64,000 bases of DNA from Pseudomonas citrullilanati (lineage in GTDB: Bacteria; Pseudomonadota; Gammaproteobacteria; Pseudomonadales; Pseudomonadaceae): NCBI RefSeq assembly GCF_030580855.1, contig NZ_JAUQOP010000011.1:62001-126000 (forward strand). The letters run 5' to 3'. The position numbers and the translations under genes were made by a program. Positions 25,115-35,508 of this stretch are shown here, piece after piece; the stretch's first letter is position 1, and each line of letters begins with the position of its first letter. The notes under the pieces were generated by a model, which searched no databases, was not told the origin of the DNA, and saw nothing but the letters and a program-made list of their open reading frames with translations.

Positions 25115-26518
25115 ATGTCGACAGACAAGGTTTCTGTCCACGGCAGTTGGGCTAGCCGCTGGGTCTTCATACTCGCCGCGACCGGTTCTGCGGTGGGGCT
25201 GGGTAGTATCTGGAAGTTTCCATACATGGTCGGGGTCTACGGGGGCGGCGCCTTCGTATTGATGTTCCTGGCGTGTATCGCGCTCATTGGCGCGCCGGTC
25301 ATGCTCGCCGAGACCCTGATCGGTCGTCGCGCCCGGCAAAGCCCGGCCAACGCCCTGAAGGTCCTCGCCGTGGAAGCCGGGCACTCGACCAAATGGTCGT
25401 GGGGCGCCTTCGCCGGCATGATCACGGCGTTGTTGATCCTGTCGTTCTATAGCGTGGTCGGTGGCTGGTCGCTGGACTACATCATCGACATGGGGCGCGG
25501 GGATTTCCAGGGCGTCGCGCCAGACCAGGTCGGCGCGTATTTCGGCCAGGTGATCGCCGACCCCTGGCGGCTGACCCTCTGGCACACGATCTTCATGGTG
25601 CTGTCGGCCGTGGTGATTGCCAAGGGCGTGGTCGCCGGGCTGGAGCGCAGCCTGCGGATCATGATGCCGCTGCTGTTCGTGATGATCCTGGTGCTGCTGG
25701 GCTACAGCATGACCACCGGGCATTTCATGGAAGGCCTGCACTTCATGTTCGACTTCAAGCCGGAGAAAGTCCTGGACGGTTTGCTGCCGGCCATGGGGCA
25801 CGCGTTCTTCTCCTTGAGCGTGGGGGTTGGCTCGATCATGATCTACGGCGCCTACATGCCCAAGAACGCCTCCCTCACCCGCACCGTCGTCGGCGTCGCG
25901 CTGCTGGATACCTTCGTGTCGCTGATGGCGGGCGTGGCGTTGTTTCCGATCGTGTTCGCGGCCGGCCTCAACCCCAGCGAAGGGCCGGGGTTGATGTTCG
26001 TCAGCCTGCCTTTTGCCTTCGGTAGCATGGCGTTCGGCCAAGTCATGGGTGTGGTGTTTTTCGTCCTGGTGGCCATCGCGGCCTGGAGTTCGGCGATTTC
26101 CCTGCTGGAGCCCATGGTGGCTTACCTGGTGGAGCGGACGCGCATCGGCCGCGCCTGGGTCACGTTCTGGCTGGCCTTCACCTGCTGGTTCGTCGGCCTG
26201 GGCACGGTGTTTTCCTTCAATATATGGAAGCAGGCAAAGTTTTTCGTGAACGAAGACGGCCTGTTCCATCTCTACCAGTGGGGAGCCACCGGAGGCCTGG
26301 ATTTCTTCGGCGTGATTGATTTCTTCACATCACGGATCATGCTGCCCGTGGGTGGTTTGTGTTTCGTGGTGTTTGCGGGATGGATCATGGGGCGTGAGGC
26401 GGTGCGTGATGAATTGTCGTTGCGCAGCCCTGTATTGTTTGCCTTGAGCCTGTTCTTGATGCGCTACGTGGCGCCCATCGGCATTCTCGTAGTGTTTGCC
26501 GCCCAGCTGTGGAAGTGA
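25115..26518 (+). CDS. Sodium-dependent transporter, NSS/SNF family
   Basis: The 467-residue membrane protein has about 12 hydrophobic segments and the neurotransmitter:sodium symporter signature in the first helix ('[18 protein letters not shown]', residues about 18-35), where the unwound middle of TM1 binds sodium and substrate. Bacterial members take up amino acids with sodium. The substrate cannot be read from the sequence. ATG 25115 ([10 protein letters not shown]) precedes the conserved 'WASRWVFIL' and is chosen over the upstream in-frame ATG at 25064. It is transcribed away from smpB and is followed after seven bases by ratA. Confidence 0.88.
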   Translation: MSTDKVSVHGSWASRWVFILAATGSAVGLGSIWKFPYMVGVYGGGAFVLMFLACIALIGAPVMLAETLIGRRARQSPANALKVLAVEAGHSTKWSWGAFAGMITALLILSFYSVVGGWSLDYIIDMGRGDFQGVAPDQVGAYFGQVIADPWRLTLWHTIFMVLSAVVIAKGVVAGLERSLRIMMPLLFVMILVLLGYSMTTGHFMEGLHFMFDFKPEKVLDGLLPAMGHAFFSLSVGVGSIMIYGAYMPKNASLTRTVVGVALLDTFVSLMAGVALFPIVFAAGLNPSEGPGLMFVSLPFAFGSMAFGQVMGVVFFVLVAIAAWSSAISLLEPMVAYLVERTRIGRAWVTFWLAFTCWFVGLGTVFSFNIWKQAKFFVNEDGLFHLYQWGATGGLDFFGVIDFFTSRIMLPVGGLCFVVFAGWIMGREAVRDELSLRSPVLFALSLFLMRYVAPIGILVVFAAQLWK

Positions 26519-26525
26519 CGCTTAC

Positions 26526-26969
26526 ATGACGACACATATTCAACGCTCGGCCTTGCTGCCCTATCCGGCGCAGGCGCTGTACGACCTGGTCAACGATGTG
26601 GCGAGCTATCCACAGTTCCTGCCATGGTGCTCGTCCGCCGAGGTGCTGGAAAGCTCCGACACCCACATGCGCGCCAGCCTCGACATCGCCAAGGGCGGGT
26701 TGAGCCAGCGCTTCGTGACGCGCAATACCCTGGTGCCGGGCCAATCCATCGAAATGAACCTGGAAGAGGGGCCGTTCAACCAGCTTCACGGTGTCTGGGT
26801 GTTCAAGCCCCTGGGTGACAAGGCCTGCAAGATCAGCCTGGACCTGTCGTTCGATTACGCCGGCCCGCTCGTGCGAGCGACATTGGGGCCACTGTTCAAT
26901 CAGGCGGCCAATACCCTGGTCGATGCGTTCTGCCAGCGTGCCAAGCAGAACGCAGAGCTCAAGCGTTGA
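26526..26969 (+). CDS. ratA: RatA/COQ10-family START-domain protein
   Basis: The 147-residue protein has a START-like fold typical of the RatA/Coq10 group: 'SALLPYPAQALYDLVNDV', 'YPQFLPWC', 'VTRNTLVPGQSIEMNLEEG' and 'GPFNQLHGVW'. In E. coli RatA was described as blocking 70S ribosome assembly, while related mitochondrial proteins bind ubiquinone, so the true role here is open. It is paired with rnfH by an overlap of three bases, the standard gammaproteobacterial arrangement between smpB and bamE. Confidence 0.88.
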   Translation: MTTHIQRSALLPYPAQALYDLVNDVASYPQFLPWCSSAEVLESSDTHMRASLDIAKGGLSQRFVTRNTLVPGQSIEMNLEEGPFNQLHGVWVFKPLGDKACKISLDLSFDYAGPLVRATLGPLFNQAANTLVDAFCQRAKQNAELKR

Positions 26970-27268
26970 TTGAAATCGAAGTGGTGCATGCCGGCGTGGA
27001 GCGCCAGTTCCTGCGCGCATTCGCGGTGCCGGAAGGCACCAGCGTGCGCGCGGCGTTGCAAGCCTCTGGGGTTGCCGAGGCATTTCCCGAGCTTGATCTG
27101 GCAACTTGCCCGGTCGGGATCTTTGGCAAGGTGGTTGCCGATCCCGAGCACCAGCGGGTGCAGGCCGCTGATCGCCTGGAGGTCTACCGACCGTTGCTGG
27201 CGGATCCGAAGGAAATTCGCCGCTTGCGTGCCCTCAAGGCAGCCCAGGCGCGCCAGTCCGAACCGTAG
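26966..27268 (+). CDS. rnfH: RnfH family protein
   Basis: The 100-residue protein has the ubiquitin-like RnfH pattern 'IEIEVVHAGVERQ', 'VPEGTSVRAALQASG', 'VGIFGKVV' and 'DRLEVYRPLLADPKEIRR'. Its exact job is unknown. The start is a TTG (26966) that overlaps the ratA stop codon; no ATG lies at a suitable place, and the match with the family N-terminus starts immediately. A strong terminator follows. Confidence 0.88.
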   Translation: MIEIEVVHAGVERQFLRAFAVPEGTSVRAALQASGVAEAFPELDLATCPVGIFGKVVADPEHQRVQAADRLEVYRPLLADPKEIRRLRALKAAQARQSEP

Positions 27269-27288
27269 CCCGCGAAAGTCGAGGCAAT

Positions 27289-27315
27289 AAAAAACCCGGC
27301 ATTGCCGGGTTTTTT
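27289..27315. terminator. Bidirectional terminator between rnfH and bamE
   Basis: A GC stem AACCCGGC/GCCGGGTT with A run before and T run after (27289-27315) serves the convergent rnfH and bamE genes. Confidence 0.92.
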
Positions 27316-27326
27316 CATGTCGCCAT

Positions 27327-27854
27327 TTATTGTGGCGAGGTGTCCAGGGGTTCTGGCGTCGGCACAGGTACGGTCTCGACGTTGTCCACATCCTTCTGGA
27401 TCTGGTCCAGCAGCGACCCTGGCTTGGCCGGTTTTTCCGGTTTCGGTTTCTCGGCGTTCTGGGTCGGGTCGGTGACGGTCGTGCCGCTGTCCTTGCCCAT
27501 GATCGCCTCGTCACGGCTCACGCCGGGCATGAAGTCGCCCGACAGGCTGACGAGTTGGTCATTGCCGTTGAAGATAACGCTGATGCGTTCCTGTTGGCGC
27601 TCACCACCACCTGGCTGCAAGCTGTACAAATAATCCCAGCGATCGGCGTGGAACGTGTCGGCGAGCAGGGGGTTGCCCATGATAAACCGTACTTGCCGGC
27701 GGGTCATTCCCGGGCGTAACTGGTCTATCATGTCCTGCGTGACGACATTGCCCTGCTGGATGTCGATTTTGTAAACCCCGGGGAATGAACAACCGGCGAG
27801 TGCGAGCAGTCCCACGAAGGTGAAACTGGTTAGCAAGAGCTTGGTGTTTTGCAT
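27327..27854 (-). CDS. bamE: Outer-membrane assembly lipoprotein BamE (OmlA/SmpA)
   Basis: The 175-residue precursor has a lipoprotein signal with lipobox 'LALAGC' (Cys22). The SmpA/OmlA domain follows: '[19 protein letters not shown]' and '[20 protein letters not shown]'. BamE is a small subunit of the BAM complex that folds beta-barrels into the outer membrane. The C-terminal tail of about 60 residues, rich in P, E, K and D ('[12 protein letters not shown]'), is longer than in E. coli BamE, as is usual in Pseudomonas. It is divergent from fur, as in other pseudomonads. Confidence 0.94.
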   Translation of the reverse strand: MQNTKLLLTSFTFVGLLALAGCSFPGVYKIDIQQGNVVTQDMIDQLRPGMTRRQVRFIMGNPLLADTFHADRWDYLYSLQPGGGERQQERISVIFNGNDQLVSLSGDFMPGVSRDEAIMGKDSGTTVTDPTQNAEKPKPEKPAKPGSLLDQIQKDVDNVETVPVPTPEPLDTSPQ

Positions 27855-27951
27855 CGGTGGGCGACTTCCACTATCTTGGCTGGGACAACGTAAACGCCGA
27901 TCATACCCGCATTAAGAGAAGCTGCGAAGCAGCATCGCGAGAAAGCTGACC

Positions 27952-28356
27952 ATGGTTGAAAATAGCGAACTACGCAAAGCCGGCCTCAAAGTGACCCTGC
28001 CACGGGTCAAGATTCTACAAATGCTCGATTCTGCCGAGCAACGCCACATGAGTGCCGAAGACGTCTACAAGGCGCTTATGGAAGCTGGCGAGGACGTTGG
28101 CCTGGCCACGGTCTACCGTGTCCTGACTCAATTCGAGGCGGCGGGTCTCGTGGCTCGTCACAATTTCGATGGCGGTCATGCGGTCTTTGAATTGGCTGAT
28201 GGGGAGCACCACGACCACATGGTGGACGTGGAAACCCGCGAGGTCATCGAATTCGTCAGTCCGGAAATCGAAAAGCTGCAAAAGGCAATTGCGGAAGAGT
28301 ATGGCTTCGAGCTGATCGATCACCACCTCGTCCTGCATGTGCGCAAAAAGAAGTAG
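27952..28356 (+). CDS. fur: Ferric uptake regulator
   Basis: The 134-residue protein is a typical Fur: winged helix 'GLKVTLPRVKILQMLDSA', recognition region 'VGLATVYRVLTQFEAAGLV', and the metal-binding part 'HAVFELADGEHHDHMVD' plus 'HHLVLHV'. It lacks the CxxC zinc pairs of the E. coli protein, which is normal for Pseudomonas Fur. With Fe(II) it represses iron uptake genes. An AGAAAG element precedes the ATG. The divergent bamE and a convergent recN flank it. Confidence 0.97.
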   Translation: MVENSELRKAGLKVTLPRVKILQMLDSAEQRHMSAEDVYKALMEAGEDVGLATVYRVLTQFEAAGLVARHNFDGGHAVFELADGEHHDHMVDVETREVIEFVSPEIEKLQKAIAEEYGFELIDHHLVLHVRKKK

Positions 28357-28390
28357 GCACGTTGCTTGAGCCCAAGGGCTCCCGAGACGA

Positions 28391-28418
28391 AAGAAGGCGA
28401 CCCCAGGGTCGCCTTCTT
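28391..28418. terminator. Bidirectional terminator between fur and recN
   Basis: A perfect 13-bp stem (28391-28403 with 28406-28418) with a two-base loop lies between the convergent genes. Confidence 0.85.
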
Positions 28419-28445
28419 GCTTTGCGGCTTTTATCTGGTTGTGTG

Positions 28446-30119
28446 TCAGGTTTTTGCGGCGACGACCATTTTCTTCGCGTGGGCCAGGGATTCCTTGGTG
28501 AGATCGATCCCCCCCAGCATCCGCGCCACTTCTTCCACGCGCTCGTTTTTGTTGAGCTTGGACACGGCCGTCCGGGTGGCATCCTCGCCACGCACCTTGT
28601 GCACGAATAGATGTTGGTGCCCTTGGGCGGCCACCTGGGGCAAGTGGGTCACCGTCAGCACCTGGCCACGTTCGCCCAGTCGACGCAGCAACTGGCCGAC
28701 GATTTCCGCGGTCGGGCCGCCGATGCCCACGTCCACTTCGTCGAACACCAGTGTCGGCACGCGTGAGGTCTGTGCGGTGATGACCTGGATGGCGAGGCTG
28801 ATCCGTGACAGCTCGCCACCGGAGGCGACTTTTGCCAGGGCCTTGAGCGGTTGCCCAGGGTTGGCGCTGACCAACAGTTCCACCTGCTCCAACCCGTTGG
28901 GCTGGAGTTCGTCGCTGGCGTTGGGTTTGAGCTCGATGGTGAAGCGGCCCCCTGGCATGCCCAGGCGCTGGATCTCCTGTTCCACGGCACTGGCCAGCCC
29001 GGTCGCGGCCTGGTGCCGCAGGTCGCTGAGTTCCTTGGCCTTCTCCTGGTAATGACGGGCATAGGACGCCAGCTCATCCCCCAGGCGCTCGATGGATTCA
29101 TCGTTGGCGTTCAGGGTTTCCAGTTCTTCCAGCAGGCGCTGCTGGAGTTCGACGACGTCGGTCGGTTGGACGCGGTGCTTGCGCGCCAGCGTATAGATGG
29201 TGTCCAACCGTTCTTCCAGGTACTGCAGGCGCGCGGGGTCGGCATCGAAGTGATCGAGGAAACGGTTCAGTTCCCCGACGGCTTCCTCGACCTGGATCTG
29301 CGCACTTGTCAGCAGGTTGGTCGCTTCATTCAGGGCGCCGACGGAATTGTTCACGCTGGTGAGCCGGTTCAGGCTCGTCGTCAGTGCATTGAGCACATTG
29401 CCGGAATCGCTTTCGCTGCACTGCTCCACGACCTGGCGGCAGATGCCCAGTAGGGCTTCGGCGTTGGTCAGGTTCTTGTGTTCCTGCTCCAGTTCCTCCA
29501 GCTCGTTTTCGCCCAGGGCCAGGTTCTCCAGTTCTTCGAGCTGATAGCTCAGCAACTGGTGGCGCGCCCGTTGCTCGTCGCCGGAATTGGACAGGCGGTC
29601 CAGTTCCTGTCGCGTCTGCCGCCAGCGCTGGGCGGCCAGTTGCACCTGGCGGGCCAGGTCGGTGGCGCCGGCGTATTCGTCGAGCAGGCGGCGATGGGTG
29701 TCGGTCTTGAGCAGGGATTGGTGTTCGTGCTGGCTGTGGATGTCGATCAGCAGTTCACCCAGGGCCTTGAGGTCGCCCAGTGGGCAGGGCGTGCCGTTGA
29801 TGTAGCCCCGCGAGCGTCCCTCCGCCGTGATGACCCGGCGCAGGATGCACGGGCCGTCGCTGTCCAGGTCGCGTTCGGCCAGCCAGGCGCTGGCCTCGGG
29901 GATGTCGACCAGGTCGAAGGTCGCCAGGATGTCGGCCTTGTCTGCGCCGGGGCGCACCACGCCGTTGTCGGCGCGATCACCCAGGGTCAGGCCCAGGGCA
30001 TCGAGCATGATCGATTTGCCGGCACCGGTTTCACCGGTGATCACGCTCATGCCTCGATCGAGTTCGAGGTCGAGGTGTTCGACGATGGCGTAGTTGTGTA
30101 CGGACAGGTGCACCAGCAT
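28446..30119 (-). CDS. recN: DNA repair protein RecN
   Basis: The 557-residue protein is SMC-like. The N-terminal ATPase half has Walker A 'ITGETGAGKS' (about residues 27-36); a long coiled-coil middle follows, and the C-terminal half has the signature 'VASGGELSRISLAIQVI' and Walker B 'TLVFDEVDVGIGG'. RecN helps to join and repair double-strand breaks. Full length for the family. The start lies about 240 bases from grpE, which runs in the opposite direction. I cannot confirm a LexA box by eye. Confidence 0.96.
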   Translation of the reverse strand: MLVHLSVHNYAIVEHLDLELDRGMSVITGETGAGKSIMLDALGLTLGDRADNGVVRPGADKADILATFDLVDIPEASAWLAERDLDSDGPCILRRVITAEGRSRGYINGTPCPLGDLKALGELLIDIHSQHEHQSLLKTDTHRRLLDEYAGATDLARQVQLAAQRWRQTRQELDRLSNSGDEQRARHQLLSYQLEELENLALGENELEELEQEHKNLTNAEALLGICRQVVEQCSESDSGNVLNALTTSLNRLTSVNNSVGALNEATNLLTSAQIQVEEAVGELNRFLDHFDADPARLQYLEERLDTIYTLARKHRVQPTDVVELQQRLLEELETLNANDESIERLGDELASYARHYQEKAKELSDLRHQAATGLASAVEQEIQRLGMPGGRFTIELKPNASDELQPNGLEQVELLVSANPGQPLKALAKVASGGELSRISLAIQVITAQTSRVPTLVFDEVDVGIGGPTAEIVGQLLRRLGERGQVLTVTHLPQVAAQGHQHLFVHKVRGEDATRTAVSKLNKNERVEEVARMLGGIDLTKESLAHAKKMVVAAKT

Positions 30120-30279
30120 AAGGCCGCTCCCAGGCGTTAGGTCTGGTTATTTATACAGTGTTTTGTTTTGACCTGACAATGCCTTCGCTTAGCTCGATTT
30201 GCTTGAGCGGCGGGTTTTCTTAGCGCTGGGTGGAATGGATATGCAGCTGTTTTTTGTAAGGTTAATTCGTCGGCCGGCC

Positions 30280-30307
30280 CTTGAAGCTGAAAAACCTGGC
30301 CCCATAT
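30280..30307 (+). promoter_or_regulatory. Heat-shock (sigma32) promoter of grpE
   Basis: CTTGAAG (30280-30286), 13 bases, then CCCCATAT (30300-30307) agrees closely with the RpoH consensus. It lies 53 bases before the grpE start. Confidence 0.9.
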
Positions 30308-30360
30308 ACCGGGGCAGAAGTGCGAGTCGAGCTCGCGGACGAAATTGAAAGGAGAAATCT

Positions 30361-30927
30361 ATGGCTGACGAACAGACGCAGGATACGCAAAATCTAGACG
30401 CCAATCAGGCTCCCCAGGATTCGGGTGACGAGCTGGCAGCACGTGTACAAGTGCTCGAAGAGCAACTGGCCGGCGCGCAGGATCAGGCGTTGCGTGTGGC
30501 AGCCGACCTGCAGAATGTCCGCCGTCGCGCCGAGCAGGATGTTGAAAAGGCCCACAAGTTCGCCCTGGAGCGTTTCGCCGGCGACCTGTTGCCGATCATC
30601 GACAGCCTGGAGCGCGGCCTGGAGCTGTCGAACCCGGACGACGAAAATATCCGTCCGATGCGCGAAGGCATCGAGCTGACCCTGAAGATGTTCCAGGACA
30701 CCCTCAAGCGCTACCAGCTCGAAGCCATCGACCCTCATGGCGAACCCTTCAACGCCGAGCATCACCAGGCCATGGCGATGCAGGAAAGTGCCGATGTCGA
30801 GCCCAACAGTGTCCTGAAGGTGTTCCAGAAGGGCTACCTGCTCAACGGCCGCCTGCTGCGCCCGGCCATGGTCGTGGTCAGCAAGGCGCCTGCACCGATT
30901 TCGCCTTCTATCGACGAACAGGCTTGA
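30361..30927 (+). CDS. grpE: Nucleotide exchange factor GrpE
   Basis: The 188-residue protein has an acidic disordered N-terminus, a coiled coil ('[19 protein letters not shown]'), '[20 protein letters not shown]' and the C-terminal beta wing ('[20 protein letters not shown]'). It releases ADP from DnaK. AGGAGA stands at good distance from the ATG. It leads the grpE-dnaK-dnaJ heat-shock set, with sigma32 promoters before grpE and before dnaK. Confidence 0.97.
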   Translation: MADEQTQDTQNLDANQAPQDSGDELAARVQVLEEQLAGAQDQALRVAADLQNVRRRAEQDVEKAHKFALERFAGDLLPIIDSLERGLELSNPDDENIRPMREGIELTLKMFQDTLKRYQLEAIDPHGEPFNAEHHQAMAMQESADVEPNSVLKVFQKGYLLNGRLLRPAMVVVSKAPAPISPSIDEQA

Positions 30928-30950
30928 AATCGGTCGTAACGGCCCCATTT
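30923..30950 (+). promoter_or_regulatory. Heat-shock (sigma32) promoter of dnaK
   Basis: CTTGAAA (30923-30929), a 13-base spacer and CCCCATTT (30943-30950) match the RpoH consensus almost perfectly. The -35 element includes the grpE stop codon. Confidence 0.9.
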
Positions 30951-31028
30951 AGAAGTCAAGCGTTTAAGTGCTACCGCAGTTAGCCACCACTGCTGCGGCA
31001 ACCAAATCCAAGTTCCGGGAGAGTTAAC

Positions 31029-32945
31029 ATGGGCAAGATTATCGGTATCGACCTGGGGACCACCAACTCGTGCGTCTCCGTGCTGGAAAACGGCAAGGCC
31101 AAGGTGATTGAAAACGCGGAAGGCGCGCGGACCACGCCGTCGATCATCGCGTACGCCAACGATGGCGAAATTCTGGTTGGCCAATCGGCCAAGCGTCAGG
31201 CAGTGACCAATCCGCATAACACCCTGTACGCGGTGAAGCGTCTGATCGGTCGCAAGTTCGACGAAGAAGTCGTCCAGAAAGACATCAAGATGGTGCCTTA
31301 CAAGATCGCCAAGGCTGACAACGGCGACGCCTGGGTTGAAGTGAACGGCCAGAAAATGGCGCCGCCACAGATCTCGGCTGAAATCCTGAAGAAAATGAAG
31401 AAAACCGCCGAAGACTACCTAGGCGAAGCGGTGACCGAGGCCGTCATTACCGTTCCTGCCTATTTCAACGATAGCCAGCGCCAGGCGACCAAGGACGCCG
31501 GCCGTATCGCGGGCCTGGACGTAAAACGCATCATCAACGAACCGACCGCCGCGGCACTGGCCTACGGCATGGACAAGGCCAAGGGCGACCACACCGTGAT
31601 CGTTTATGACCTGGGTGGCGGTACCTTCGACGTTTCCGTGATCGAAATCGCTGAAGTCGATGGCGAGCACCAGTTCGAAGTACTGGCAACCAATGGCGAC
31701 ACGTTCCTCGGTGGTGAAGACTTCGACATCCGCCTGATCGACTACCTCGTCGACGAGTTCAAGAAAGAAAGCGGCATGAACCTCAAGGGTGACCCGCTGG
31801 CGATGCAGCGCCTGAAAGAAGCCGCTGAGAAAGCCAAGATCGAACTGTCCTCGAGCCAGTCGACCGACGTGAACCTGCCGTACATCACCGCAGACGCCAC
31901 CGGTCCCAAGCACTTGAACGTGAAAATCTCCCGCGCCAAGCTCGAAGCGCTGGTGGAAGACCTGGTTCAGCGCACCATCGAACCTTGCCGCATTGCCATG
32001 AAAGACGCCGGTATCGACGTTGGCTCGATCAACGACGTGATCCTGGTCGGCGGTCAGACCCGTATGCCGCTGGTGCAGAAGCTGGTGACCGATTTCTTCG
32101 GTAAGGAAGCACGCAAGGACGTGAACCCGGACGAAGCCGTGGCCATGGGTGCTGCCATCCAGGGTGCCGTGCTGGCCGGTGACGTGAAGGACGTTCTGCT
32201 GCTCGACGTCAGCCCGCTGACCCTGGGTATCGAAACCATGGGCGGCGTGATGACCGCGCTGATCGAAAAGAACACCACGATTCCTACCAAGAAATCCCAA
32301 GTGTTCTCGACGGCCGACGACAACCAGAGCGCCGTGACCATTCACGTGCTGCAAGGTGAGCGTAAGCAAGCGGCCCAGAACAAGTCCCTGGGCAAGTTCG
32401 ACCTGGCCGAGATTCCACCAGCACCACGTGGCGTGCCACAAATCGAAGTGACCTTCGACATCGACGCCAACGGCATCCTGCACGTCGGCGCGAAGGACAA
32501 GGCCACCGGCAAGACCCAGTCGATCGTGATCAAGGCCAACTCCGGCCTGTCCGAGGAAGAAATTCAGCAGATGGTTCGCGACGCTGAAGTGAACGCCGAG
32601 GAAGACCGCAAGTTCGAAGAGCTGGCCAGCGCCCGTAACCAGGGTGACGCCCTGGTGCACTCGACTCGCAAGATGATCGCCGACGCCGGTGACAAAGTGA
32701 CCGCGGAAGAGAAAACCGCGATCGAAGCGGCCGTGGTGGCTCTGGAAGCCGCTGTGAAAGGCGACGACAAGGCAGCCATCGAAGCGAAGATCGAAGAGCT
32801 GTCCAAGGTCTCCGCGCCAGTGGCCCAGAAGATGTACGCCGAGCAGGCTCAACCTGCAGAAGGCGCGGCGGCACAGGGCGAATCGGCCGAAAAAGCCGAC
32901 GACGTCGTGGACGCCGAGTTCGAAGAAGTGAAAGACCACAAGTAA
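31029..32945 (+). CDS. dnaK: Chaperone DnaK (Hsp70)
   Basis: The 638-residue protein has the Hsp70 ATPase signatures '[11 protein letters not shown]', '[15 protein letters not shown]' and '[15 protein letters not shown]', a linker '[16 protein letters not shown]', the substrate-binding domain and an acidic tail ending in a set of E and D residues ('[13 protein letters not shown]'). It holds unfolded proteins in cycles driven by DnaJ and GrpE. Length is normal. It has its own sigma32 promoter as well as read-through from grpE. A GGGAGAG element precedes the ATG. Confidence 0.98.
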   Translation: MGKIIGIDLGTTNSCVSVLENGKAKVIENAEGARTTPSIIAYANDGEILVGQSAKRQAVTNPHNTLYAVKRLIGRKFDEEVVQKDIKMVPYKIAKADNGDAWVEVNGQKMAPPQISAEILKKMKKTAEDYLGEAVTEAVITVPAYFNDSQRQATKDAGRIAGLDVKRIINEPTAAALAYGMDKAKGDHTVIVYDLGGGTFDVSVIEIAEVDGEHQFEVLATNGDTFLGGEDFDIRLIDYLVDEFKKESGMNLKGDPLAMQRLKEAAEKAKIELSSSQSTDVNLPYITADATGPKHLNVKISRAKLEALVEDLVQRTIEPCRIAMKDAGIDVGSINDVILVGGQTRMPLVQKLVTDFFGKEARKDVNPDEAVAMGAAIQGAVLAGDVKDVLLLDVSPLTLGIETMGGVMTALIEKNTTIPTKKSQVFSTADDNQSAVTIHVLQGERKQAAQNKSLGKFDLAEIPPAPRGVPQIEVTFDIDANGILHVGAKDKATGKTQSIVIKANSGLSEEEIQQMVRDAEVNAEEDRKFEELASARNQGDALVHSTRKMIADAGDKVTAEEKTAIEAAVVALEAAVKGDDKAAIEAKIEELSKVSAPVAQKMYAEQAQPAEGAAAQGESAEKADDVVDAEFEEVKDHK

Positions 32946-33002
32946 TCGCTTGTTGGTCGGCCGGTTGACTGCGTTTGTGCGGTGGCTGGTAGGATGTCGC
33001 CG

Positions 33003-33191
33003 CGCGGGAGCTTGCTCCCGCGTTGGCGTGTCTGGAGCCAATGAATTTTTACGGCATGCGACAGCGTTCGGATGCTGGCGGTGTGATCGGGAATGCTCCT
33101 GCTTCCCGGGCAGGTGACACCGCGTTTTGGCCGGTTCCCTGGCTGAACGACATGGGTTTGCACGAAAGGTCGCGCAGCGCTTTTCGTGCAA
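33003..33191. other. Hairpins in the dnaK-dnaJ gap
   Basis: The 367-base gap holds a REP-like hairpin CGCGGGAGC-TT-GCTCCCGCG (33003-33022) and a longer one with arms TTGCACGAAA (33158-33167) and TTTCGTGCAA (33182-33191). No gene is seen. The hairpins may set the dnaK:dnaJ ratio by partial termination or mRNA processing. A TTGACT near 32963 could belong to an extra dnaJ promoter, but the spacing is poor. Confidence 0.5.
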
Positions 33192-33312
33192 GGCCCGAGA
33201 CCAGGATCGTTGAATCGACGTGGTTGGGCCTGGGCCTCTACGGTGAGGGCTCGACGAGTTTGGCAAGGTTCAGGAGAGGTTTGCCGAACGTCCTATAAGA
33301 GTGCAAAGACTA

Positions 33313-34437
33313 ATGGCAAAGCGTGACTATTACGAAATATTGGGTGTTGAGCGGGGGGCCAGCGAGGCAGAGCTGAAAAAGGCCTATCGTCGCCTGGCGA
33401 TGAAGCACCACCCGGATCGTAATCCCGACGATAAAGCGTCTGAAGAGCTGTTCAAGGAAGCCAACGAGGCTTACGAAGTCCTGTCCGATTCCAGCAAGCG
33501 CGCGGCCTACGACCAGTATGGTCATGCCGGTGTCGACCCGAGCATGGGCGGTGGCGGTGCCGGCTTTGGCGGCCAGAACTTCTCCGACATCTTCGGTGAC
33601 GTGTTCAGCGATTTCTTCGGTGGCGGTCGCGGCGGTGCCCGTGGCGGCGCCCAGCGTGGCAGCGACCTGCGTTACACCCTGGAGCTGAACCTGGAAGAGG
33701 CGGTGCGCGGTACCACCGTCAATATCCGTGTGCCGACCCTGGTCAATTGCAAGCCGTGCGATGGCTCGGGGGCCAAGAAGGGTTCCTCGCCGGTCACGTG
33801 CCCGACCTGCGGCGGCATCGGTCAGGTGCGCATGCAGCAGGGCTTCTTCTCGGTGCAGCAGACCTGCCCGCGTTGCCATGGCCAGGGCAAGATCATTTCC
33901 GACCCGTGCGATTCCTGCCACGGCGAAGGGCGTGTCGAAGAGTACAAGACGCTGTCGGTCAAGGTGCCGGCCGGTGTCGATACCGGTGACCGCATTCGCC
34001 TGTCCGGCGAAGGCGAGGCGGGTGCCCAGGGCGGCCCGACCGGCGACCTGTACGTGGTGATCAACGTGCGCGAGCACGCGATCTTCCAGCGCGACGGCAA
34101 GCACCTGTTCTGCGAAGTGCCGATCAGCTTCGTCGATGCAGCCTTGGGTGGCGAGCTTGAAATCCCGACCCTCGACGGTCGCGTCAAGCTGAAGATCCCC
34201 GAGGGGACGCAGACCGGCAAGCAGTTCCGCATTCGTGGCAAGGGCGTCGCGCCCGTGCGCGGCGGTGGCGCCGGCGACCTGATGTGCCGCGTGGCGGTGG
34301 AAACGCCAGTCAACCTGAGTCGGCGCCAGCGGGAGCTGCTGGAAGAGTTCCGCAGTTCGCTGGAGGGTGACAACAGTCACTCCCCGAAAACCACCGGTTG
34401 GTTCGAAGGCGTGAAGCGCTTCTTCGGCGATCTGTAA
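33313..34437 (+). CDS. dnaJ: Co-chaperone DnaJ (Hsp40)
   Basis: The 374-residue class A Hsp40 has the J domain ('[19 protein letters not shown]', HPD in 'KHHPDRNP'), a Gly/Phe-rich region ('[12 protein letters not shown]'), a zinc domain with four CxxCxGxG motifs ('CKPCDGSG', 'CPTCGGIG', 'CPRCHGQG', 'CDSCHGEG') and the substrate-binding C-terminal half. It stimulates the DnaK ATPase and delivers clients. ATG 33313 (MAKRDYY) is the family start; the GTG-initiated frame upstream adds only four residues. Confidence 0.97.
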   Translation: MAKRDYYEILGVERGASEAELKKAYRRLAMKHHPDRNPDDKASEELFKEANEAYEVLSDSSKRAAYDQYGHAGVDPSMGGGGAGFGGQNFSDIFGDVFSDFFGGGRGGARGGAQRGSDLRYTLELNLEEAVRGTTVNIRVPTLVNCKPCDGSGAKKGSSPVTCPTCGGIGQVRMQQGFFSVQQTCPRCHGQGKIISDPCDSCHGEGRVEEYKTLSVKVPAGVDTGDRIRLSGEGEAGAQGGPTGDLYVVINVREHAIFQRDGKHLFCEVPISFVDAALGGELEIPTLDGRVKLKIPEGTQTGKQFRIRGKGVAPVRGGGAGDLMCRVAVETPVNLSRRQRELLEEFRSSLEGDNSHSPKTTGWFEGVKRFFGDL

Positions 34438-35253
<816 letters not shown>

Positions 35254-35387
35254 TGCCAATGGAAGCGGGGTTCACGTTATACTGGGCCCCGTTTTACACC
35301 GCTTCGCGACGGCCTGTCGCATCCCCCTGCCTTTAAGGCTCATTAGCGGTGGACCAAAAAAGCCTTTTTCTGTAAGCTACAGCTTTA

Positions 35388-35463
35388 GTGTGTCCACTAA
35401 AAGCGCGCAGAATAATTCAGTGAAGAAGCGGGGTGACGTGTCCATACGTCACTCCGCTTTTTT
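35388..35463 (+). promoter_or_regulatory. Transcription attenuator before carA
   Basis: A 14-bp stem with one G.T pair (35426-35439 with 35446-35459), a six-base loop and six T form a strong terminator 50 bases before carA. A short frame starting GTG at 35388 (M-CPLKARRIIQ, stop 35421-35423) ends just before the stem and could be a leader peptide, although no clear ribosome binding site is seen. This fits the pyrimidine-controlled attenuation that I remember being reported for P. aeruginosa carAB. Confidence 0.7.
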
Positions 35464-35508
35464 ACAACCTGCGATCGCCCTTTCAGGCTTTATTTACGGG
35501 AGGTCTTC

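Noticed and set aside
26526..27268. ratA-rnfH as a toxin-antitoxin pair
   Set aside because: The pair is a conserved core locus; RnfH is not shown to be an antitoxin and RatA belongs to the Coq10/START group.
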